From positions 1 to 64,000 of the forward strand of contig NZ_JADMKC010000002.1 in the NCBI RefSeq assembly GCF_018780105.1: DNA of 64,000 bases. Direction: 5' to 3'. Below are positions 46,895 through 55,283 of this stretch, piece after piece (within the stretch, counting starts at the first letter, position 1; every line of letters begins with the position of its first letter). The position numbers were made by a program, and so were the translations under genes. Source of the DNA: Thiobacillus sp. (GTDB taxonomy: Bacteria > Pseudomonadota > Gammaproteobacteria > Burkholderiales > Thiobacillaceae). The notes under the pieces were generated by a model. The model saw only the letters and a program-made list of their open reading frames with translations. It was not told the origin of the DNA and ran no database searches.

Positions 46895-49099
46895 TCAGCC
46901 TGTAGCCAGGCTGTCGTGATGGGCAAAGCCGCGCATGCTGCGACTGAGCAGTTCAGAAGACTCGTGGGCGGAAATCGGCGGGCTGTAGTAATAGCCCTGA
47001 ATTTCGTTGCATTGCATTTCTTGCAGGCGCAGCAGCTGCGCTTCGCTTTCCACGCCTTCTGCGATGACGTTGAGGTGCATGCCGCGCCCCATGGCAACCA
47101 TGGCGTTGACGATGGAGACGTTTTCTTCGCGGTCGAGTTCCTGAATGAAGGACTGGTCGATTTTAAGGGTGTGGATGGGGAAGCGCGACAGATACTTGAA
47201 CGAGCTGTAGCCAGTGCCGAAATCGTCGATGGCCAACCGGATGCCGGCGGCCGACAGCCGGCCAAGCTTGATGGCGTTGGCCTCGAAATCGCGCATCAGC
47301 AGGCTTTCGGTGATTTCCAGTTCGAGCTGCTTGCCGTCGAGCGAATACACCTGCAGCGCGCGCATGACGTTTTCGACGAAGTCGGGGGTTTCGAGCTGGC
47401 GCGCCGAGATGTTGACGGACAGCCGCACCGGCGGCAGGCCGGCGGCGCGCCAGGCGGCGATCTGCGCACAGGTCTGGCTGAGCACCCAGTCGCCGATCGG
47501 GACGATGATGCCGGCTTCTTCGGCCACCGGAATGAATTCGCCGGGCGTGAGCAGGCCGCGTTGCGGATGCCACCAGCGCAGCAGGGCTTCGAAGCCGCGC
47601 ACTTCGCCGCTCAGGGTGTCGACCTGGGGCTGGTAGAACATGACGAATTCGTTGTGCACCAGGGCGCGGCGCAGGTCGGCCTCGATCTGCATGCGCTCCG
47701 AATACGGCGCCTGCATGCCGGATTCCCAGAACTGCAGGCGGCTGCGGCCGAGGGACTTGGCCTGGTACATGGCGATTTCGGCCTGGCGGATCAGGCTGTC
47801 GATGAGGTCGCCGTCTTCCGGGGTCACGCAGGCGCCGATGCTGACCGAAATATAGACTTCGTGGCCTTTGACGTGCACCGGCTTGGACAGCACCTGGGTG
47901 ATCTTGCGGCAGATGTGTTCGACGTCGCTGCGCGAAACCAGGGTCGGCAGCAGCACGGCGAATTCGTCGCCGCCCAGCCGCGCCAGGGTGTCGCCTTCGC
48001 GCAGGCACTGGCGCAGTCGCGCGCTGACGGCGAGCAGCAGTTCGTCGCCGACGGTGTGGCCGAGCGAATCGTTGATGACCTTGAAGTGGTCGAGATCGAG
48101 GCTCAGGACGGCCAGGGGCTGCTGGTTGCGTTTGGCTTGCGCCAGCATGAGGCCGAGGTGGTCGCGGAACAATGCGCGGTTGGGCAGGCCGGTCAGCAGG
48201 TCGTGGTAGGCCTGGTAGTGCACGGTTTCCTCGGCCTGCTTGCGTTCGGTGACGTCTTTGGCGACGCCGTAGCTGCCGATGAAACGCTGTTCGAAGGCGC
48301 TGGCCTTTTCGTCGTACATGCCGGTGGCGGTGAGCTCGACCGATTTGCACAGGCCGTTCATCAGGCGCGGGCGGCGCATGCCGGGATTGCACTTGAGGCG
48401 GATTTCGGTGTTGCGCGCGCTGCGGTCGCCGGCGCGGCGTTCGTTGAAAATATGTTCGGCGCGGGCGAAGTCGTCTTCGTGCACCACCATGCTGTAGTGC
48501 TGGCCCAGCAGTTCTTCGCGGCGGTAGCCGAGCAGGCTTTCGACGCGGTCGTTGACGAAGGAGAAGCGGCCTTCGACGTCCAGGGTGTAGATGAAATCGG
48601 GCGAGCTGTTGACCAGGAAGCGATGCCACTTTTCCGACTGCTGCAGGCGCTGCAGGATGTGGTTGTTTTCGCGTTCCAGGCGGCGTTGCGTCAGCGTGTT
48701 GTCGATGCGGCGCAGCAGTTCTTCGGGTTCGTAGGGCTTGCGTACGAAGTCGGTCGCGCCGCCGCGCAGGGCGCGGATGGCGGCGTCGATGGCGCTTTCG
48801 CCGGACACCACGATCACCGGCGTGTCGATGGCGCGGTCGGCAATGAAGCGCAGCACTTCGTTGCCGTTGAGATCCGGCATGCCGAGATCGAGCAGGATCA
48901 CGTCGAACTGCTGCTTGCCGATCGCGACCAGGGCTGCGCGTCCGCCGTCGGCCGTCACCACGTCGTAGTTGCGGGCGCTCAGCAGGCGCGACAGGCCTTC
49001 CAGAATCAGCGGCTCGTCATCGACCAGCAGCAGGCGGGAGCGTACCGGGAAGGTGCTGACTGTACTGGACAGGGAAGGATCGATAGGGCTGTTGGACAT
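46895..49099 (-). CDS. Response regulator-PAS-GGDEF-EAL protein
   Basis: A 734-residue soluble cyclic di-GMP protein. The receiver domain (about 22-135) has LLLVDDEP, phospho-acceptor Asp in VILLDLGMP and Lys in KPYEPEEL. A PAS domain (about 155-285) includes SPDFIYTLDVEGRFSFVNDRVESLLGY. The GGDEF domain has intact LGGDEF (about 376-380), and the EAL domain intact EAL (about 504-506) with AIDDFGTGYSS. Both catalytic domains look competent. It lies 19 nt downstream of the HDOD histidine kinase gene, which is the natural phospho-donor candidate. Confidence 0.93.
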   Translation of the reverse strand: MSNSPIDPSLSSTVSTFPVRSRLLLVDDEPLILEGLSRLLSARNYDVVTADGGRAALVAIGKQQFDVILLDLGMPDLNGNEVLRFIADRAIDTPVIVVSGESAIDAAIRALRGGATDFVRKPYEPEELLRRIDNTLTQRRLERENNHILQRLQQSEKWHRFLVNSSPDFIYTLDVEGRFSFVNDRVESLLGYRREELLGQHYSMVVHEDDFARAEHIFNERRAGDRSARNTEIRLKCNPGMRRPRLMNGLCKSVELTATGMYDEKASAFEQRFIGSYGVAKDVTERKQAEETVHYQAYHDLLTGLPNRALFRDHLGLMLAQAKRNQQPLAVLSLDLDHFKVINDSLGHTVGDELLLAVSARLRQCLREGDTLARLGGDEFAVLLPTLVSRSDVEHICRKITQVLSKPVHVKGHEVYISVSIGACVTPEDGDLIDSLIRQAEIAMYQAKSLGRSRLQFWESGMQAPYSERMQIEADLRRALVHNEFVMFYQPQVDTLSGEVRGFEALLRWWHPQRGLLTPGEFIPVAEEAGIIVPIGDWVLSQTCAQIAAWRAAGLPPVRLSVNISARQLETPDFVENVMRALQVYSLDGKQLELEITESLLMRDFEANAIKLGRLSAAGIRLAIDDFGTGYSSFKYLSRFPIHTLKIDQSFIQELDREENVSIVNAMVAMGRGMHLNVIAEGVESEAQLLRLQEMQCNEIQGYYYSPPISAHESSELLSRSMRGFAHHDSLATG

Positions 49100-49118
49100 T
49101 GAGTTCTCCTGGCGTGGG

Positions 49119-51152
49119 TTACATAGACCCGTAACGCGTTGTCGTGAGAGTGGTTTGCCCGTTGTGCAGCGTGGGCAGATGGATAAAGAAATGGGTGCCT
49201 TGCGGACTGCTTTGGCAGCTGAGCTGGCCGTTCATGCGTTCGATCAGGCTGTGGCTGATGTTGAGTCCGAGGCCGGCGTGTTCGCCGCCTTTTTCGCTGA
49301 CCAGCGGCTCGAACAGATGGTCGACCACCGAGGCGGGCAGCCCGGGGCCGGTATCGGCCACTTCGATTTCGATTTCGCGCTGGCCGCCGGCCTCGATCAG
49401 ACGCGTGGTGAATTTCAGGTGGCCGCCTGCAGCCATGGCTTCCACCGCGTTTTTGGCGAGGTTGAACAGCACCTGCTTGAGCAGGTCCTTTTGCAGCGGC
49501 AGCGGCGGCACTTCCGGATTGAGATCGATCTGCACGCTGACGTTGTTCGGCGTGAACAGGGTGCCGAGCGACATCCGCACCAGCTCGGACACGATGGCGT
49601 TGACCGATACCAGTTCAAGGTCGCCAACCGGCGCGAGCGATGGGGATTCTTCGCTGGCGGTGATGCCGCGCACGATGCGCCCGACCCGCTCGATTTCGTC
49701 GCTGATGATGCTGAGGTCGCGCTGCACGGACGAATCCGCGCCCAGCTTGTCGGACAGCAGGTTGACATAGTTGCGCATGATGGTGAGCGGGTTGGCCACC
49801 TCGTGCACGGCGCGGCGGGCGCGCTCGCGAGGAATGTCGTCGCTGGCCGCAGGCCGTATGGCGGGGACGGCTTGCGGCGGGATGATGGCTGCGGGGGCGA
49901 CTGTCACAGGCGCGGCGCGGGGGCGCAGGGTCTCGGCGTATTCGGCCAGGGTGAAGCGCCACAGCGGGGACATGCCGAGTCCCGGATTCGCATCGCCGGC
50001 CACCAGCACGCCGGTCTGGCCGTCGGGCAGCGGCAGCGGCTGGCAGAGCAGTTGCGACACCCCCAGCAGTCGGGCGATTTGTTCGTCGACCAGCGCCCCG
50101 TCCGCCGCGCCGCATTCGAACTGCTGTGGCGCGCTGCGCACCAGCGAACGCGGCAGCGCCGAATGGCCGTCGTCTAGCGGTATCGCCAGGGCGCTCAGGC
50201 CGGGTGCGCTCGCGAGCCAGACGCTTGCGCGCAAGTAGCCATCGGCAGCGGGGGTAAACAGACAGGCGCGCTCGATGCCGAACAACGCCCGCAGCGTGTC
50301 CTGCAACAGGGTGAACGGCTGGGCGTCTTTGCTGGCCTGGCGAAAATGGCTGTTCAACGCCGACTGCGCGGCTTGGCCGGCATACAGCCGGGCCAGCCGG
50401 TCGAAGCCGGCGCTATGGCTGGTCGCGCCCGCGTCGAGCAGGCCGAAGCGCAGTGCCAGCTGGCGCACCTGAACCTGGGTGTCGGCCAGCAGCTGGGCCG
50501 CCTCGCCCGCGCCCATCTGCAAGGCGGCGAGCGCCGCGCGCACGTCCACGCTGTCCACCGCGTCGGCGCGGGCGACCAGTTGATAGGCCAGTTGCACGAT
50601 GCGCACCAGCGGATGCGCCGCGCGGCCGCGCGCCAGCGGCTCGGCGTGAAAGCGCGCTGCGTCGCTCAACCAGCCATTCGGGTCGAGTTCAGCCAGGTAA
50701 TCGGCGGAATGCGCGGGCGGGGAGCGATTGGGCGTGAGCGGACTGGCGGTCGGCGTGCCGGGTTCAAGATAATTTGCAAGGTTGTGGGCGAGTCCCGCGG
50801 TCCAGGCCGCCTCGGCATCGACGACGCCGGCGCGCAGGGCCAGCGCTTGCGCCAGATGCGCCACGCTGATGGATTGCCGCCAGCTGGACGCATAAGGCAT
50901 CTGCGCCGCACCCGTCGCAACCGGCGCAGCAAGCAGCACTGCCCGCAGCAAATCCGGCTGGGCAGCAAAATCGGCGGGCAGCAGCCGCAGGCGTAGCGCG
51001 AGCACGGGGTCGCAGCGTATGCAGGCGGCAAACTCGGTCTGCGCGATGTCGCCGCGCATCAAGTGCTCCAGCGCCTCGGCAACGATGCCGGGGGCGCAAA
51101 GACAGACCGTTAGCTCCGATTTTTTTAGTAAGTTATTCGGAAGTTCTCGCAT
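49119..51152 (-). CDS. HDOD-domain histidine kinase
   Basis: A 677-residue protein without membrane helices. The N-terminal about 240 residues look like an HDOD domain (DIAQTEFAACIRCDPVLALRLRLL and HLAQALALRAGVVDAEAAWTAGLAHNLANY). The region about 255-400 looks like a GAF-type domain (PFTLLQDTLRALFGIERACLF). The phospho-acceptor segment has VHEVANPLTIMRNYVNLL with His450. The ATPase domain has QVLFNLAKNAVEAM, VADTGPGLP and EHAGLGLNISHSLIERM. It is the probable cytoplasmic partner of the response regulator-PAS-GGDEF-EAL protein 19 nt downstream. Confidence 0.87.
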   Translation of the reverse strand: MRELPNNLLKKSELTVCLCAPGIVAEALEHLMRGDIAQTEFAACIRCDPVLALRLRLLPADFAAQPDLLRAVLLAAPVATGAAQMPYASSWRQSISVAHLAQALALRAGVVDAEAAWTAGLAHNLANYLEPGTPTASPLTPNRSPPAHSADYLAELDPNGWLSDAARFHAEPLARGRAAHPLVRIVQLAYQLVARADAVDSVDVRAALAALQMGAGEAAQLLADTQVQVRQLALRFGLLDAGATSHSAGFDRLARLYAGQAAQSALNSHFRQASKDAQPFTLLQDTLRALFGIERACLFTPAADGYLRASVWLASAPGLSALAIPLDDGHSALPRSLVRSAPQQFECGAADGALVDEQIARLLGVSQLLCQPLPLPDGQTGVLVAGDANPGLGMSPLWRFTLAEYAETLRPRAAPVTVAPAAIIPPQAVPAIRPAASDDIPRERARRAVHEVANPLTIMRNYVNLLSDKLGADSSVQRDLSIISDEIERVGRIVRGITASEESPSLAPVGDLELVSVNAIVSELVRMSLGTLFTPNNVSVQIDLNPEVPPLPLQKDLLKQVLFNLAKNAVEAMAAGGHLKFTTRLIEAGGQREIEIEVADTGPGLPASVVDHLFEPLVSEKGGEHAGLGLNISHSLIERMNGQLSCQSSPQGTHFFIHLPTLHNGQTTLTTTRYGSM

Positions 51153-51309
51153 GTGGTTGCTTTATATATTGATTTTTGCTAAACCGTCAATCCATGAGTT
51201 AGGATATTTACGTGTGCCCCGGGAACTGTTGTTTTCAAGTTTCGGGGCTAATGTCCGTATTGATACACTGGCGCGAATTCACCGCCGCACTCTATTGAAG
51301 CGGATGCAT

Positions 51310-52284
51310 ATGAAAACTGTACTTGCCGGATTGATTTTGTTGGGCGCACACGCCGGTGCCGCCGCGTTCGATGGCCAGGCTTCCCTGCAGTGGAGCCCAT
51401 CGGGGGCTGCGGTCGTGTCGGCGGCGCCCCGCATCGAGTCCGATTACTACACGGACATGCCGGAGCTTTCCGCGCAGTCGGTGCTGGTCTTCGACCAGGC
51501 CAGCGGGCAGCCCTTGCTGGCAAAAAACGCCAGCATGCAAACGCCGATTGCCTCGATCACCAAGCTGATGACGGCGATGCTGGTGCTGGATGCCGGCTTG
51601 CCGATGGATGAATCCATTGCCCTGACCAATGAGGATCGCGACACGCTGAAGGGCACCGGCTCGCGCCTCGCCGTGGGCGCCAGCTATACGCGCGGCCAGT
51701 TGCTGCACCTGGCGCTGATCGCGTCGGACAACCGTGCCGCGCACGCGCTTGGTCGCACCTATCCGGGCGGACTGGAGCGTTTCGTCGCCACCATGAACCG
51801 CATGGCGCACGTGCTGGGCATGCACGACACGGTGTATGTCGAGCCCACCGGCCTGTCGAGCGACAACCGTTCGACCGCGTTGGACCTCGCCAAGCTGGCC
51901 GATTATGCGTACCAGAACTTCCCGGAAATCCGCCATATCAGCACCTCCGGGCATTACACCCTCGATGGCCAGCGCGTGGTGGTGCAGAAGAAGCGCAAGC
52001 AGCCCAAGGTCTATTACCGCAGCGTGGCGTTCAACAACACCAACCGGCTGACGCGCATGGACGACTGGAACATCGGCCTGTCCAAAACCGGCTTCATCAA
52101 CGAAGCCGGGCATTGCCTGGTGATGCAGGCGCAGGTCGCTCAGCGCGACGTCATCATCGTGCTGCTGGACGCAACCGGTTCCAACCGCCGTGCGGGCGAT
52201 GCCGCGCGGATCAAGCAGTGGCTCGAATCGAGCAGCCCGGCGCACCGCGCAGACAACCGTCACACGCCCGCTTCACGTACCTGA
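51310..52284 (+). CDS. pbpG: D-alanyl-D-alanine endopeptidase (PBP7 type)
   Basis: A 324-residue periplasmic serine DD-peptidase that cleaves peptidoglycan cross-links. A signal peptide (MKTVLAGLILLGAHAGAAA) precedes the domain. The active-site motifs are SITK (in PIASITKLM), SDN (in LIASDNRAAHAL) and KTG (in IGLSKTGFINEAG). The SDNRAAHALGRTYPGG segment matches PBP7/8 rather than PBP5. The ATG at 51310 has a GAAG ribosome-like site at a suitable distance; an ATG at 51304 is the alternative. It is divergent from the HDOD kinase gene. Confidence 0.92.
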   Translation: MKTVLAGLILLGAHAGAAAFDGQASLQWSPSGAAVVSAAPRIESDYYTDMPELSAQSVLVFDQASGQPLLAKNASMQTPIASITKLMTAMLVLDAGLPMDESIALTNEDRDTLKGTGSRLAVGASYTRGQLLHLALIASDNRAAHALGRTYPGGLERFVATMNRMAHVLGMHDTVYVEPTGLSSDNRSTALDLAKLADYAYQNFPEIRHISTSGHYTLDGQRVVVQKKRKQPKVYYRSVAFNNTNRLTRMDDWNIGLSKTGFINEAGHCLVMQAQVAQRDVIIVLLDATGSNRRAGDAARIKQWLESSSPAHRADNRHTPASRT

Positions 52285-52369
52285 ACTCTCCTTACCCCGG
52301 TTGCGGCGTCCGTCCGCAGCCGGCCGGCGGCGTTATGATGAGCGCCCCCCCTTGCTGCCTGTTTTCCGC

Positions 52370-53326
52370 ATGTCCCCCGATCTTGCGCAGCAACTGCTGC
52401 TGAAAACCCTGCTGCCGCTGGCTTTGCTGATTGCAGCGGGCGGCATCTGGCCGCGCTGGCAAAGCGGCATTTCCATCGTCGGCCTGCGTGGCGAAATCAA
52501 CCGGCTGGTGCTGAATTTTTTTGCACCCATGCTGTTTTTTGCAGCGGGCGCGGCGGCCACGGTCGACCTGAGCCTGCTGCAGGTGCCGCTGATTCTGGGG
52601 CTGGCCACGCTGGCGGGCCTCGGTCTGGCCGCACTGGCGTTGTACGCCACCCCGCTCGGGCGCGATCTGTCGCGCCCCGCGCGCGGCACCATCATGCTGA
52701 CCGCAGGCTTCGGCAATGTGCTGTTTTTCGGCTACCCCCTGCTCACCACGGTGTTCGGCGAGCCCGGCGCACGCTATCCGTTTTTTGCCGACATGCTGGC
52801 CGCCACGCCGCTGGCGTGGTCGATCGGCGTATGGATCGCCTTTCGCTGCGGCAAGCACACCGAGCACGCGTCGTTTCTGTCGATGTGGCTCAGATTGCCG
52901 CCGGTATGGGGCTTTGCCGCCGGGCTGGCGGTCAACCTGTCCGGCCTGCCGCTGACGCCGCTGATCGAGGCGGCGCGCTGGGCCGGCAGCCCGACCATTC
53001 CGCTGATGCTGTTCGTGCTGGGACTGACCATTCCGTGGCATGACCTGCGGCCGCAAAAAGCCGTGTATGTGTCGCTGACCATCAAGCTCGCGCTGATGCC
53101 GCTGCTGGCGCTGGGCATCGCGCTGGCATTGCCGGGCAAGCTGACCGAGCCGGCCGAGGCCGGGGTGCTGGAAGCCGCCATGCCGACCATGGTGATGGTC
53201 ATCGCGCTGGCTGATCGCTTCGGCCTGGACACCCGTCTGGCCGGGCTGATCATGGGCTGGTCAACGCTGGCCGGATTGGTTACGCTGCCATTCTGGTTGG
53301 TCGTCGTGAAAGGACTCGCATCATGA
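52370..53326 (+). CDS. AEC-family transporter
   Basis: A 318-residue membrane protein of the auxin-efflux-carrier-like family, predicted to move organic acids or similar solutes. About ten hydrophobic helices are visible. They include LLLKTLLPLALLIAAGGIW, LVLNFFAPMLFFAAGAAAT, TIMLTAGFGNVLFFGYPLLTTVFG and the C-terminal AAMPTMVMVIALADRFGLD...LIMGWSTLAGLVTLPFWLVVV. The conserved GNxxFxGxP-like motif is GNVLFFGYP. Its stop overlaps the GarR-like dehydrogenase start in an ATGA, so it may import that enzyme's substrate class. Confidence 0.85.
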   Translation: MSPDLAQQLLLKTLLPLALLIAAGGIWPRWQSGISIVGLRGEINRLVLNFFAPMLFFAAGAAATVDLSLLQVPLILGLATLAGLGLAALALYATPLGRDLSRPARGTIMLTAGFGNVLFFGYPLLTTVFGEPGARYPFFADMLAATPLAWSIGVWIAFRCGKHTEHASFLSMWLRLPPVWGFAAGLAVNLSGLPLTPLIEAARWAGSPTIPLMLFVLGLTIPWHDLRPQKAVYVSLTIKLALMPLLALGIALALPGKLTEPAEAGVLEAAMPTMVMVIALADRFGLDTRLAGLIMGWSTLAGLVTLPFWLVVVKGLAS

Positions 53327-54213
53327 AAATCGGATTTATCGGCAGCGGCATCATGGGGCGTCCGATGGCGCTCAACCTGCTGCGCGCGGGTCATCAATTG
53401 TTTGTGTACGGGCGCCGTTTCGATCGGCTCGAGCCGATGCTGGTCGCCGGTGCGCTCGGCAAGGGCACGCCGATGGAAGTCGCGGCCGAGGCGGACATCA
53501 GCTTCACCGTCGTGTCCGACACCACCGATGTCGAGCAGATCATTTTCGGTGACCGCGGCCTGGTGCACGGCGCCAAACCCGGCCACACCATCGTCGACAT
53601 GAGCACCGTGGCACCCGCTGCCACCCGCCGCATCGCCGCAACGCTGGCCGAACGCGGCGTGCACATGCTCGACGCGCCGGTGTCGGGCGGCGAAGTCGCC
53701 GCGCGCGACGGCACGCTGTCGATCATGGTCGGCGGCGACGCGCCGATTTTTGAGAAAGTGCTGCCCTTGTTCGACGTGCTGGGCAAGAACATCGTCCACG
53801 TCGGCGGTCACGGCGCGGGCCAGGTCGTCAAATGCTGCAACCAGATCGTGGTCGGCCTCACCTTTGAAGGCGTCGCCGAGGCGATTCTTCTGGCGCGGCG
53901 CAACGGCGTCGATCCGGTCAAGATGCGCGAGGCGCTGATGGGCGGCTTCGCCGGCAGCCGCATCCTCGAAGTGCATGGCCAGCGCATGCTCGACTCCAAT
54001 TACAAGCCGGGCTTCAAGGTCAAGCTGCACCACAAGGACATGGCCATTGTCATGGACAACGCGCAGGAAACCGCCACCCCGCTGCCCGGCGCTGCGCTGA
54101 TCGCGCAGCAGATGAACGCGCTGATGGGTGCCGGCGACAGCGAACTCGATTCGTCGGCCCTCATGCGCGCCCTCGAACGCCTGGTCGGCAGCCCACTCGG
54201 CAACGGCAAATGA
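53323..54213 (+). CDS. NAD(P)-dependent beta-hydroxyacid dehydrogenase (GarR-like)
   Basis: A 296-residue enzyme of the 3-hydroxyisobutyrate/tartronate-semialdehyde reductase family. The nucleotide loop is IGFIGSGIMGRPMALNLL, the substrate signature DMSTVAPAATRRIA and DAPVSGGEVAARDGTLSIMVGG. The catalytic Lys is in GQVVKCCNQ. The family reduces short semialdehydes, for example tartronate semialdehyde to glycerate. It sits between the AEC transporter (ATGA overlap) and a half-size hydroxypyruvate-reductase-like protein (13 nt gap). That suggests three-carbon hydroxyacid metabolism; the exact substrate is unknown. Confidence 0.9.
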   Translation: MKIGFIGSGIMGRPMALNLLRAGHQLFVYGRRFDRLEPMLVAGALGKGTPMEVAAEADISFTVVSDTTDVEQIIFGDRGLVHGAKPGHTIVDMSTVAPAATRRIAATLAERGVHMLDAPVSGGEVAARDGTLSIMVGGDAPIFEKVLPLFDVLGKNIVHVGGHGAGQVVKCCNQIVVGLTFEGVAEAILLARRNGVDPVKMREALMGGFAGSRILEVHGQRMLDSNYKPGFKVKLHHKDMAIVMDNAQETATPLPGAALIAQQMNALMGAGDSELDSSALMRALERLVGSPLGNGK

Positions 54214-54226
54214 GCGGTCGCGCCTG

Positions 54227-54598
54227 ATGAGTAGCAAGGAGCGCGTCGTCTTCCTCGACCGCGCCGCCTTCACCGCGGACGAGCTGCCGATCCCGGGCTT
54301 CGAACACAACTGGAGCGAATACCCGGACAGCGAAACGGCCGATATCGTGCCGCGGCTGTTCTGGGCCACCACCGCGATCACCCATGCGTGCGCGCTCGAT
54401 GCCGAAGCGATCGGTCAGTTGCACAAGCTCGTCCGCATCATCGTCACCGGGCCCGCGCTGGTTGATGCGGATGCGTGCGCTGCGCGCGGAATCGTCGTGC
54501 AGCCCCTGCCCGAGCATGAAACCGCACGCGCTGCAGCAGGTCGAAAGTTGATCGATCTCCTGGAAGCGCTCGTAGACGCGGCCCGGCAAACGCGCTAG
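54227..54598 (+). CDS. Half-size D-2-hydroxyacid dehydrogenase-like protein (substrate domain only)
   Basis: A 123-residue protein resembling only the N-terminal catalytic (substrate) domain of glycerate dehydrogenase/hydroxypyruvate reductase. The recognisable parts are VVFLDRAAFTADELPIPGF, then EHNWSEYPDSETADIVPRL, then LHKLVRIIVTGPALVDADACAARGIVVQPLP. The inserted NAD-binding domain and the catalytic Arg, Glu and His that follow it are absent. There is no sign of the missing part downstream in any frame before the yceI-like gene. It is either a decayed fragment or a separate domain protein. Its frame is open and its codon use normal. It is 13 nt from the GarR-like gene. Confidence 0.65.
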   Translation: MSSKERVVFLDRAAFTADELPIPGFEHNWSEYPDSETADIVPRLFWATTAITHACALDAEAIGQLHKLVRIIVTGPALVDADACAARGIVVQPLPEHETARAAAGRKLIDLLEALVDAARQTR

Positions 54599-54647
54599 CC
54601 GTCCCGCTGCTACGCTTCCTGCGGGTCTTGCGCCTGAAGGGAAAGCC

Positions 54648-55217
54648 ATGCCGCGAACCCGAAGACTGACGTTACTGCTCCTGGCGCTGCTGGCCGCGCC
54701 GGCCTGGGCCGCGACCTACCGGCTCGATCCCGGCCACACCACCCCGCAATTTGCGCTCGACCATCTCTGGTTCTTCACCGAGCGCGGCCGCTTCACGCGC
54801 GTCGAGGGCAGCCTCGAATACGATGCCGGGCAAGCCAGCGGACGCCTCGAAGTCGTCATCGATGCCCGCTCGCTCGACACGGACAACGAGGAGCGCGACG
54901 CCATCCTCAAGGGGCCAGACTGGTTTGATGTCGAGCGCTATCCGAGCATCGTCTTTCGCAGCCAGCGCTTCCTGTTCGAGCAGGGTCGACTGGCCGCGAT
55001 CGAGGGCAGCCTGACGATGCTGGGTGTGGCCCAGCCGATGCGGCTGGAGATCGCCCGCATTCAATGTGGCTCGACGCCGGCTTCCGCAAAACAGACCTGC
55101 TCGGCCGAAGCACACGGCACCCTCCGGCGTTCCCGCTTTGGCATGCACAGCGGCCTGCCTTTCATTGGCGATGAAGTCCGGCTGCGCATCCAGGCGAGGA
55201 CTTTTCCGCAAGACTGA
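54648..55217 (+). CDS. YceI-family periplasmic lipid-binding-like protein
   Basis: A 189-residue exported protein with a signal peptide (LTLLLLALLAAPAWA). The YceI beta-barrel signatures are YRLDPGHTTPQFALDHLWFFTERGRF, the DARSLDTDNEERDAILKGPDWFDVERYPSIVF segment and FGMHSGLPFIGDEVRL. Family members bind isoprenoid-like lipids. It lies 49 nt after the half-dehydrogenase gene and may share its transcript, without a clear functional link. Confidence 0.9.
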   Translation: MPRTRRLTLLLLALLAAPAWAATYRLDPGHTTPQFALDHLWFFTERGRFTRVEGSLEYDAGQASGRLEVVIDARSLDTDNEERDAILKGPDWFDVERYPSIVFRSQRFLFEQGRLAAIEGSLTMLGVAQPMRLEIARIQCGSTPASAKQTCSAEAHGTLRRSRFGMHSGLPFIGDEVRLRIQARTFPQD

Positions 55218-55283
55218 ATACCGGCGGGACCCGCCCGGGCTCGGGCACAATACGTGTTGTCTTGCGCACAACAGGGGGGCACC

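Noticed and set aside
46733..49102. 789-codon plus-strand frame from the tRNA-Phe region across the GGDEF-EAL gene
   Set aside because: Starts inside the tRNA and runs through the terminator; it is antisense to intact REC-PAS-GGDEF-EAL domains.
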